12,213 bases of DNA from an uncultured Sutterella sp. (GTDB lineage: Bacteria; Pseudomonadota; Gammaproteobacteria; Burkholderiales; Burkholderiaceae_F), in contig CABQGK010000020.1 in the NCBI GenBank assembly GCA_902463725.1, positions 1-12,213 of the forward strand. Reading direction: 5' to 3'. Below are positions 6,097-11,572 of the stretch, piece by piece. Position 1 is the stretch's first letter, and the number at the start of each line of letters is the position of its first letter. The notes below the pieces were generated by a model. It searched no databases, was not told where the DNA came from, and saw only the letters and a list, made by a program, of their open reading frames with translations. The position numbers and the translations under genes are program-made.

Positions 6097-8238
6097 TTAT
6101 TTGGCCTCTTTGATGACCTTGACGGTGTAGGAGCCGTCGTTTTGACGGTAGGCACCGTGGATGTCGGTTTCAAAGCCAGGATAATGGGCGCCGATTTCAC
6201 AGAGCATGAGCAGGAACTCGAGCACCGGACGACTTTCCTCAGTGAGCATTTCGCCAGGCATGACAAGCGGGACTCCCGGAGGATAAGGCAGGATCATGTT
6301 GGCATTGATCTTGCCGATCATGTCTTCAATGCGCACCTCTTCGACTTCCTGATTGAGTTCTTTCTGGAAGGCTGCAAACGGCGTCATCACCATTTCAGGG
6401 AGGACGTCAAAGGCACGGAACATGATGTCAGGCAGGTTATGTTCCTTGATGAGCTTATGGATGCCCTGAGCAAGGTCCTGAATCTTCATACCTTCGTAGA
6501 ATTCAGGGTGATCCTTGTAGAGCGACGGCAACGCAACCTTCACCTCGACGTTGTTGTCGTAGTCGCGGCGGAAGTCGCAGAGCGTGCGTAGCAAGCCCAT
6601 CGCCTTGGTGTTGTCGATACCCATGCTGAAGAGGAACAGGAGATTGTAAGGACCCGTTTTTTCAGCGATGATTCCGCGGTCATCAAGATACTTCGAGACG
6701 ATGGAGGCTGGAATGCCGCATTCGGCCATCGAACCATCCTTATTCATCCCCGGCGTCAAGAGCGTAACCTTGATCGGGTCGAGGAACATATGGTCACCGT
6801 CGATGTTCTTGAAGCCGTGCCATTCTTCACCCGGCTTGAGCTCCCAGCATTCCTTCGTATCGATATTTTCCGGTTGCCACACATCAAAGAACCAGGTATC
6901 GGCTTCGGCACGCAGGCGCTTGATTTCTTTACGGAAGCGGATAGCACGGTCGATCGACTCATCAATCAGACGACGGCCCACATTACCGCGCATCATGGCT
7001 GCAGCCGTTTCGGTTGCCACGACGATGGGGTACATCGGCGAGGTGGAGGTGTGCATCATGAAGGCTTCATTGAACGTCGCTTCGTTGATCTTGCCCTTGA
7101 CATGAATCATGGAGGCCTGAGAGAACGCGGCAAGCAACTTGTGCGTGGACTGCGTCTCGTAAATCACCTTACCTTCGACTTCACCACCGCTCATGCCGCA
7201 CTTACCCTTATAGATCGGGCTGAAGTTGGTGTAGGGCACCCAAGCGGAGTCAAAGTGGATGGACTTCACATCGAGCTTCTGCTTGATAAAGTCGGTGTTG
7301 TAGAAAAGACCATCATAGGTGGAGTTGGTCACCACGGCATGCACTGGCCAAGTAGCACCTGGTGTCTTGGCAACGCGTTCAGCGATGGTTTCGTGGAGGA
7401 ATTCCTTGCGAGGAATTCCTCCCAAAATCCCGTAAGCATTGCGTGTCGGACGGAAATAAATCGGCGTGATGTTACTCATCATCATGAGATGAGTGAGCGA
7501 TTTGTGGCAGTTGCGGTCGATGAGGACCGTGCTACCAGCGGGAGCCGAATACAGACCAACGATCTTATTAGCGGTGGATGTGCCGTTCGTGACGATGTAG
7601 CTACGGGTAGCGTTAAACGTTTCGGCAATGTACTTCTCGGCGTCAGCGTGAGGACCGCTGTGGTCGAGGAGCGAACCGAGTTCACCCACAGAAATCGAGA
7701 TATCACTCTTAAAGGTGTTGGCGCCGAAGAAATCATAGAAGAGGGTGCCAATAGGGCTACGCTGGTAAGCGGTGCCACTCATGTGACCCGGCGTGCAGAA
7801 TGTGTACTTACCCTGTTTGACGAAGTCAAAGAGTGCCTTCGTCAGCGGCGGGGTGATGTTGTTCTTGTATTCTTCGACTTTCTGGGAGATCGTCACGGCG
7901 ATATCTTCGGCCGTTGACAGATCGTATTCGAAGAACTCGATGTTCATACGCAGATCCGAGAGCTGCATATCAATGATCGAGTTACTGTTGGAGAAAGCAA
8001 AGATCGGGAGCTGATCATTGAAGTCATGGATCGCGGTGTAGAGTTCGCGAGGGCAGTTATCCCAGTCGATCATCACGCCGGCCAAGCGGGCATTGTTCTC
8101 GATGATCTTCATGAGATCTTCGGCATTGGAGGCGAAGACGACTTCAAAACCTTTGTTCTTCAGGACGACGTTGAGATCGTTGATCGGGGCATCCTTGTAG
8201 AAGGAACCAGCTTCAATAAGTTCAACAATGATATTCAT
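6097..8238 (-). CDS. cadA: Inducible lysine decarboxylase
   Basis: This cytosolic PLP enzyme converts L-lysine to cadaverine and CO2 and consumes a proton, the core of acid resistance by lysine decarboxylation. The 713-aa protein aligns without gaps to E. coli CadA/LdcI (715 aa) as I remember that sequence. It has an N-terminal wing/CheY-like domain (about 1-130), the fold-type I PLP core with the Schiff-base lysine in STHKLL at K367, HFDSAW just before it, and a C-terminal domain ending HGAYRQNDGSYTVKV. The start at 8238 has GGAG 6 nt upstream. A longer reading from a TTG would use that ribosome-binding site as coding sequence. Residues at E. coli ppGpp-pocket positions differ: R97 is kept, K417 is R, but R206 and R565 are both E, which suggests altered stringent control. 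It lies 41 bases after cadB and is clearly in one operon with it. Confidence 0.97.
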   Translation of the reverse strand: MNIIVELIEAGSFYKDAPINDLNVVLKNKGFEVVFASNAEDLMKIIENNARLAGVMIDWDNCPRELYTAIHDFNDQLPIFAFSNSNSIIDMQLSDLRMNIEFFEYDLSTAEDIAVTISQKVEEYKNNITPPLTKALFDFVKQGKYTFCTPGHMSGTAYQRSPIGTLFYDFFGANTFKSDISISVGELGSLLDHSGPHADAEKYIAETFNATRSYIVTNGTSTANKIVGLYSAPAGSTVLIDRNCHKSLTHLMMMSNITPIYFRPTRNAYGILGGIPRKEFLHETIAERVAKTPGATWPVHAVVTNSTYDGLFYNTDFIKQKLDVKSIHFDSAWVPYTNFSPIYKGKCGMSGGEVEGKVIYETQSTHKLLAAFSQASMIHVKGKINEATFNEAFMMHTSTSPMYPIVVATETAAAMMRGNVGRRLIDESIDRAIRFRKEIKRLRAEADTWFFDVWQPENIDTKECWELKPGEEWHGFKNIDGDHMFLDPIKVTLLTPGMNKDGSMAECGIPASIVSKYLDDRGIIAEKTGPYNLLFLFSMGIDNTKAMGLLRTLCDFRRDYDNNVEVKVALPSLYKDHPEFYEGMKIQDLAQGIHKLIKEHNLPDIMFRAFDVLPEMVMTPFAAFQKELNQEVEEVRIEDMIGKINANMILPYPPGVPLVMPGEMLTEESRPVLEFLLMLCEIGAHYPGFETDIHGAYRQNDGSYTVKVIKEAK

Positions 8239-8279
8239 GTTTGACTCCAAAAAATCTGTCTTTAGTCGTTCTGTTCGTA

Positions 8280-9623
8280 TTAGTCGTCACCAGCAAAAGC
8301 GGCGGTCTGTTTCATGTTGTTCGATGTGAACTTGATGCCCTGCTTCCAGGAATAGACCATCAGAATGACGAGGCTCACGATGAAGGTAGCTACGAGTTGC
8401 GTGGAATCCGCACCACCCAGAGCGATGAAGCAGAAGCCGCAGGCAAAGATGCAAGCGACGATGCTGACAACGCTACGCGTAGTGGCACCTTCGATGCGGA
8501 TCAAGTCGATGCAGGAGTAGAAGTACGGAAGCATCGTCAGTAGCACGGCAATGCCAGTGAGCGTGCCAAAGAGGCTCGATGCGCTACCGCCAGAGGAGGC
8601 ATTCATAACCATCAGCACAACCATCAGGGCGGTCATCTTGATAGCAGCATAGATCAGGCCCTTGCGGGGGATACCATTCTTGTCAAGTTCGCCATAGGAG
8701 GCCGGGAAGTTACCGTCTTTCGCAGCACGAGCACCAGCCTGACCAACAAGCATCATCCAGGAGCCGAGCGAGGTAAGGCAGGCAAAGGCCGTCAGAACCG
8801 AGACAACAGGCGCAGCCCAAGGACCAACGATGGTCGAGGCGGACACAGCGAACGGAGCACCCGAGGCAGCCATTTCAGAAGCAGGGTACATACCAGCAAT
8901 AACCTGAGAGGCAGCGATATAGACGATGCCAGCCAAGCAGGTACCCATCATCGTGGCGAGCGGAACGGTACGCTTGGGGTTGTCAACCAGTCCCGTGGAG
9001 ACTGCGGCAGACTCAACGCCCACGAAGGCCCACACGCAGAAGAGCACGCTCTTAATGACTGCAGACATATCGCCCGTACCAGAGGTGTTCCAGTTGGCCA
9101 CATAAATATCCGGATCAAACCAGAACCAGCCCGCAATGGCCGTACCAATCACAGGGGTCAACACGCCAATCAGGCCAATGGTCGTGAGCTTGGAAACCCA
9201 AGTTCCGCCCAAGAGGTTGACGAACGTGAAGAGCCACACAATAGCAATCGTTGCAATACCAGCAGCGATCGGGTTGTTGAGGATGGGGAAGAAAACCGAG
9301 AGGTAGGAGACGGCAGTAATACCGATGGCAAGGTTACCGATCCAGTTGGCATGGTAGTAAAGCACACCGGTTTGGAAACCAAGCGTTGGACTCACTTCTC
9401 CTGCATAAGCAATCGGGCCGCCTTGCTGGGGATTAACCGTAGCCAAGCGCGCAAACACGTACGCGAGCGAGAGCGCACCGATGAGCGAGATGATCCAACC
9501 GAAAATAGCAATGGAACCCAATCCTGCGAGATTGGAGGGAAGCAGTGCGATGCCACTGCCCATCATGTTACCAGCCACAATGCCGGTACAGGCGAAGAGC
9601 CCGATTTTCTTAGTTGATGACAT
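8280..9623 (-). CDS. cadB: Lysine/cadaverine antiporter
   Basis: This inner-membrane APC-family antiporter has 447 aa (E. coli CadB 444) and about 12 membrane helices. It exports cadaverine in exchange for lysine and, with CadA, moves protons out of the cytosol in effect. It matches CadB almost end to end: KKIGLFACTG at residues 5-14, GSGIALLP at 22-29, NPQQGGPIAYAGE at 64-76, VLYYHANWIGNLAIGITA at 87-104, and WAFVGVESAAVSTG at 198-211. Tyr73, Tyr89, Tyr90 and Glu204 fall at the same positions as the functional residues of E. coli CadB (recalled). I chose the ATG at 9623 because GAGG lies 10 nt upstream. The in-frame ATG at 9632 has GAGG only 1 nt away, and the CadB family starts MSS. It is the first gene of the cadBA operon, behind a long AT-rich regulatory region. 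Confidence 0.96.
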   Translation of the reverse strand: MSSTKKIGLFACTGIVAGNMMGSGIALLPSNLAGLGSIAIFGWIISLIGALSLAYVFARLATVNPQQGGPIAYAGEVSPTLGFQTGVLYYHANWIGNLAIGITAVSYLSVFFPILNNPIAAGIATIAIVWLFTFVNLLGGTWVSKLTTIGLIGVLTPVIGTAIAGWFWFDPDIYVANWNTSGTGDMSAVIKSVLFCVWAFVGVESAAVSTGLVDNPKRTVPLATMMGTCLAGIVYIAASQVIAGMYPASEMAASGAPFAVSASTIVGPWAAPVVSVLTAFACLTSLGSWMMLVGQAGARAAKDGNFPASYGELDKNGIPRKGLIYAAIKMTALMVVLMVMNASSGGSASSLFGTLTGIAVLLTMLPYFYSCIDLIRIEGATTRSVVSIVACIFACGFCFIALGGADSTQLVATFIVSLVILMVYSWKQGIKFTSNNMKQTAAFAGDD

Positions 9624-9753
9624 TTTATCCATGCCTCAAAAGGGGTTGATGAATTAGGAAGAGGAAGGAGGAGAGTTTGGATGGAGACCACATCATGCTT
9701 AGAAAGGTGGGAGTTCCTTCCTCTTGCCCGATATCCTGAACCTTTTTCCGGAT

Positions 9754-9821
9754 AAATACATCAAATCAAAATAATATCGACATCATATTTTCATCGGAAA
9801 TAAACATCAGAAAAATATCAG
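9754..9821 (-). promoter_or_regulatory. Candidate CadC-type operator region upstream of cadB
   Basis: This AT-rich stretch lies 131-198 bases upstream of the cadB start. On the minus strand it holds two tandem, exactly adjacent 11-mers, CTGATATTTTT (9811-9821) and CTGATGTTTAT (9800-9810), and two looser copies, TCGATATTATT (9770-9780) and TTGATGTATTT (9754-9764). GAT cores recur with 11-bp spacing (pairs at 9817/9806, 9793/9782 and 9776/9765). OmpR/PhoB-type winged-helix proteins commonly bind 11-bp direct repeats, and E. coli CadC binds AT-rich sites upstream of cadB. A CadC-like domain is encoded at the window's right end. No clear -10/-35 pair for cadB could be assigned. Confidence 0.5.
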
Positions 9822-9827
9822 GACTTT

Positions 9828-9843
9828 GACTTTATATAAAGTC
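9828..9843. promoter_or_regulatory. Perfect 16-bp palindrome upstream of cadB
   Basis: GACTTTATATAAAGTC reads the same on both strands. It lies 6 bp beyond the tandem 11-mers, on the side away from cadB, and GACTTT is directly repeated at 9822-9827 and 9828-9833. It looks like a binding site for a dimeric regulator, but I cannot match it to a known consensus. Confidence 0.35.
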
Positions 9844-9923
9844 TCGCTTTAGTCGCTGATTTTGCCTTGATAAAGCTGGCGCAAACGCTATGAGGGAGGC
9901 ACCTGCGGGCATGGATGTTGAGG

Positions 9924-9950
9924 TTTGATGCAACAGTGGGTTGTATCAAA
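9924..9950. promoter_or_regulatory. 27-bp dyad (operator or hairpin) in the cadB upstream region
   Basis: The arms TTTGATGCAAC (9924-9934) and GTTGTATCAAA (9940-9950) are inverted repeats of 11 bp with one G-U pair around a 5-nt AGTGG centre. The size and near-symmetry suit an operator for a dimeric regulator of the LacI or GntR type, or a transcribed hairpin. It is about 300 bases upstream of cadB on the minus strand. Confidence 0.4.
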
Positions 9951-10122
9951 AGACTGGAGCCAGGGGTGTCACTATGTAAAAGCTTGGATAAAAGGGGGCA
10001 AATTGGTCGCAGAAGGCGCTGCACGGCCGTTCCTAGAAAGATTTGCCGTGGACGGCGATCATGACGTTCTGATGGAGGGCGATGCACATCTGAAGGGAGC
10101 CGCAGATGCACTCAATCTATAA
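9925..10122 (+). other. Doubtful 65-codon ORF in the cadB upstream gap; otherwise no gene seen at 9951-10253
   Basis: A plus-strand open frame begins TTG-ATG and ends TAA. Its first codons lie inside the 27-bp dyad, it has no clear ribosome-binding site, and I recognise no family. Its C-terminal half (FAVDGDHDVLMEGDAHLKGAADAL) has protein-like composition, so it might be the decayed end of a gene, but this is a guess. Around it I see only minor features: a 9-bp direct repeat GCGGGTGCT (10128-10136 and 10170-10178) and a G9 tract. Confidence 0.15.
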
Positions 10123-10158
10123 GAGAGGCGGGTGCTGGTCGATTTTTTGACGCACAGA

Positions 10159-10167
10159 GGGGGGGGG
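10159..10167 (+). repeat. Homopolymeric G9 tract
   Basis: Nine consecutive G residues lie in non-coding DNA, flanked by the direct repeat GCGGGTGCT at 10128-10136 and 10170-10178. Such tracts can change length by slipped-strand mispairing. No gene frame crosses it here, so any effect would be on promoter spacing. Confidence 0.6.
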
Positions 10168-10253
10168 TAGCGGGTGCTCTTGGGGAGAGTTCGTCCACCA
10201 TTCTCTTCACGCGTTACGAAGGAAACCCATCACCTAGATGATCAATTTTTTAT

Positions 10254-10288
10254 AAACACTGTAATGCAAAGTTTGAATTATAGTGTTT
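10254..10288. promoter_or_regulatory. 35-bp near-perfect palindrome
   Basis: This dyad is centred on G10271. The outer arms AAACACTGTAAT (10254-10265) and ATTATAGTGTTT (10277-10288) match over 12 bp with one G-U, and the inner part CAAA-G-TTTG continues the symmetry with a single G/A mismatch. In all, 15 of 17 pairs are Watson-Crick and one is wobble. With a 1-nt centre it is better suited to be a protein-binding operator than an RNA loop. It lies just upstream of the proposed promoter of the small HTH gene, and the HTH protein or a neighbouring regulator could bind it. Confidence 0.5.
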
Positions 10289-10308
10289 GCTTGTGGGGTA
10301 TTTTCTCG

Positions 10309-10336
10309 TTGCTCTTTAATGATTTCCTTTTAATAT
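10309..10336 (+). promoter_or_regulatory. Possible promoter for the small HTH gene
   Basis: TTGCTC (10309-10314) is separated by 16 bp from TAATAT (10331-10336), a fair sigma70 -35/-10 pair in very AT-rich DNA. It would start transcription near 10343, giving a leader of roughly 160-200 nt before the HTH start codon. It is assigned by eye and is only moderately supported. Confidence 0.35.
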
Positions 10337-10352
10337 CAATAGTTTACTATTG
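10337..10352. promoter_or_regulatory. 16-bp inverted repeat over the proposed start site
   Basis: CAATAG-TTTA-CTATTG is a perfect 6-bp dyad directly abutting the TAATAT box. It would straddle the transcription start and so is a plausible autoregulatory operator for the downstream Cro-like protein. Confidence 0.35.
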
Positions 10353-10387
10353 CGTCCATGGCTAAATACTGAGGCGCAAGCCCTAAG

Positions 10388-10398
10388 AGATACTCCCT
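10388..10398 (+). repeat. Upstream copy of the terminator arm
   Basis: AGATACTCCCT here is identical over 11 bases to the right arm of the terminator at 10830-10840, and so is complementary to its left arm. It lies in the leader of the HTH gene. A chance 11-mer match within about 450 bases is unlikely. It could pair with the left arm and compete with terminator formation, or could be a trace of duplication. Confidence 0.5.
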
Positions 10399-10541
10399 AA
10401 TCCCTCGTCGTAAAGTCGGCTGGATTTTTTCCGTAGCAAGTGCTAGAGTAATCTCAAGCTGATGGAAAATTTATATCACTCAGCGTAACTTTAGGGACTT
10501 TCAAGATGCTCTTATCTTTACTTTATATGGAGATCATGCAA

Positions 10542-10733
10542 ATGACAGGCAATACTCTTGCATCCATCCGTCGTCGTCTTAACTTGACGCAGTCGGAACT
10601 CGCTAACATCCTCCGTGTTTCTGCTCTGCAGCTTTTTGCTTGGGAACATAACCTGCAACCGATCCCCGTCGTGACTGAACGTACGATGGCTCGTCTGAAT
10701 GCTCATGGCCTTGGGTTCTTCCGTCCGTTTTAA
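10542..10733 (+). CDS. Small Cro/CI-type helix-turn-helix protein
   Basis: This is a 63-aa protein made almost entirely of one XRE/Cro-CI HTH domain. Helix 1 has TLASIRRRLN (residues 5-14), the turn helix TQSELANILRV (16-26), and the recognition helix SALQLFAWE (27-35), with the usual Q17, L20-A21 and W34-E35. It ends in LNAHGLGFFRPF. I chose the ATG at 10542, where GGAG lies 9 nt upstream. Starts at 10506 (AGGGA 8 nt upstream, 75 aa) and 10536 are also possible. It has no partner domain, membrane segment or toxin-like neighbour in the classical sense. A 31-codon basic microORF with its own strong ribosome-binding site follows after 18 bases, and a strong terminator closes the unit. It is likely a small DNA-binding regulator, possibly autoregulatory through the dyads upstream. 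Its targets are unknown. Confidence 0.75.
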   Translation: MTGNTLASIRRRLNLTQSELANILRVSALQLFAWEHNLQPIPVVTERTMARLNAHGLGFFRPF

Positions 10734-10751
10734 TTGCTCGGAGGCATCGAC

Positions 10752-10847
10752 ATGGGGAAACGTTCAAAAACACGAAAGCGGGTAACGCCCGACTCTGTTG
10801 ATTGCAAGCAGAGGGAGTATCTAAATAATAGATACTCCCTTTTTTAA
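10752..10847 (+). CDS. Candidate 31-aa basic microprotein
   Basis: This short ORF begins MGKRSKTRKRVTPDS and is too short for standard gene finders. CGGAGG at 10739-10744 sits 7 nt before the ATG, the best ribosome-binding site in this part of the window. The N-terminal third is highly basic (K/R at 8 of the first 11 or so positions counting both), while the rest is mixed, and the stop TAA overlaps the last T of the terminator run. It is probably co-transcribed with the HTH gene. The last 10 codons are the terminator stem-loop, so they may be constrained by RNA structure rather than protein function. It could be a nucleic-acid-binding peptide or an accessory to the HTH protein, or the ribosome-binding site may serve translational coupling or attenuation. 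I recognise no family. Confidence 0.45.
   Translation: MGKRSKTRKRVTPDSVDCKQREYLNNRYSLF
10812..10845 (+). terminator. Intrinsic terminator of the HTH/microORF unit
   Basis: AGGGAGTATCT (10812-10822) and AGATACTCCCT (10830-10840) form a perfect 11-bp stem with a 7-nt AAATAAT loop. Six T residues (10840-10845) follow immediately. This is a textbook Rho-independent terminator for plus-strand transcription. Confidence 0.93.
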
Positions 10848-11001
10848 TATATAAATAAATGTATTTTATTTTCAGAAAATGCACTTATTTATATTAATTC
10901 TGCTTTTGCGTAGAATTTATTTTTTTTGACGAGTATTTTCTGTATTTATCCTAGCGATGCACCTTACCTGGTCAGCAAAGGAAGGGCTTGCTTAAAAAAG
11001 T

Positions 11002-11030
11002 TTGACGTACAGACCAGTGAAAGCTACACT
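11002..11030 (+). promoter_or_regulatory. Sigma70 promoter for the candidate structured RNA
   Basis: TTGACG (11002-11007) and TACACT (11025-11030) are separated by exactly 17 bp, and an A-tract AAAAAA lies directly upstream like an UP element. Transcription would begin near 11037, just before a series of hairpins. Another TTGACG at 10926-10931 has no good -10 partner. Confidence 0.55.
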
Positions 11031-11036
11031 GTTACT

Positions 11037-11276
11037 AACACTTCCTGCATTTTGCAGGGCGTCGAAAGCGACGCAAGAACTCTTTAGATGCTGCCCAAAC
11101 GCCTCAACATCAAGCGTAGCAAGCCGTTGAGCTCAAGTCTCCGGCAATTTCTGGGCAGTTGGTTGAGAACCTATCCTCAGGTTTTCCCACGGCACAATTA
11201 GGGTTAACCCTGTGGCGAATTGAGATTGGTCTCTTTAAGATTGTGACCTGTCCTCATTCGCGCGCCTGTTAGCGCG
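11037..11276 (+). ncRNA. Candidate structured non-coding RNA
   Basis: The stretch from about 10848 to 11572 has no convincing gene. Downstream of the promoter at 11002-11030 it is packed with inverted repeats. Two abutting hairpins are CCTGCA-TTT-TGCAGG (11044-11058) and GCGTCG-AAAG-CGACGC (11059-11074). A 7-bp long-range stem CTGCCCA/TGGGCAG (11091-11097 with 11152-11158) encloses CTCAAC/GTTGAG (11103-11108 with 11126-11131). Then come GAGAACCT/AGGTTTTC (11165-11186), the palindrome AGGGTTAACCCT (11200-11211) and CGCGC/GCGCG (11261-11276). I looked for signatures of RNase P, tmRNA, 6S and SRP RNA and found none. The 3' end is uncertain: there is a weak GAGA-TTGG-TCTC-TTT near 11223-11236 and no strong terminator. 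It could be a new RNA class, a lineage-specific sRNA, or structured DNA with another role. Confidence 0.4.
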
Positions 11277-11366
11277 GATCGCTTGCTAGGGCATCTCCCC
11301 CCCATTTTGTCAGCTTTTCAGTGAACCAGGATTAGCGGTTGTCAGAGTGGATAAAATCTCATTATT

Positions 11367-11381
11367 TGAGAATGCTTCTCA
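11367..11381. promoter_or_regulatory. Fur-box-like 7-1-7 palindrome
   Basis: TGAGAAT-G-CTTCTCA matches the Fur 7-1-7 consensus (TGATAAT-N-ATTATCA) at 11 of 14 positions, and the TGAGAA/TTCTCA halves are common in real Fur sites. It overlaps an AT-rich -10-like region downstream of TTGTCA (11339-11344). ATTAT/ATAAT extends the dyad outward. It lies about 190 bases before the CadC-like gene. A second 6-bp hairpin, GATGAT-TTGGT-ATCATC (11388-11404), follows. Confidence 0.4.
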
Positions 11382-11462
11382 TAATTGGATGATTTGGTAT
11401 CATCTGGTGGTACATTGACCTCATCACTTTATTTAGGTGAATATGCCTAGAGAAAATAGTTT

Positions 11463-11492
11463 TGGTCAAACCCACTAAGAACTGCATATAAT
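11463..11492 (+). promoter_or_regulatory. Promoter of the CadC-like gene
   Basis: A perfect TATAAT lies at 11487-11492 with a weak -35, TGGTCA (11463-11468), at 18-bp spacing. The start would be near 11499, giving a leader of about 75 nt. The weak -35 is consistent with a modest or activated promoter. Confidence 0.5.
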
Positions 11493-11572
11493 CCAAGTTT
11501 GACAAATTTATGGTTCAACTCACTCCCTGTCTGTAGCAAGGGTTGCCAAGAACCCTGCGAAGGATTATCAGT

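Noticed and set aside
6790..7917. Long plus-strand ORF (375 codons) opposite cadA
   Set aside because: It is a shadow of the strongly conserved cadA frame. Its translation is His/Val/Asp-rich without recognisable domains and has no ribosome-binding site.
9818..10111. Minus-strand ORF of 97 codons upstream of cadB
   Set aside because: It has Arg/Pro/Ser/Leu-rich, low-quality composition, runs through the palindromes and operator-like repeats, and has no ribosome-binding site or homology I know.
10966..10996. SRP (4.5S) RNA-like bases (CTGGTCAG ... GGAAGG)
   Set aside because: The conserved core GGTCAGGYCCGGAAGGAAGCAGCC is not kept and there is no enclosing long hairpin, so the similarity is superficial.
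11499..11527. TTGACA at 11499-11504 as a second promoter for the CadC-like gene
   Set aside because: The -35 is perfect, but the -10 position at 17 bp is ACTCCC and nearby spacings are no better.
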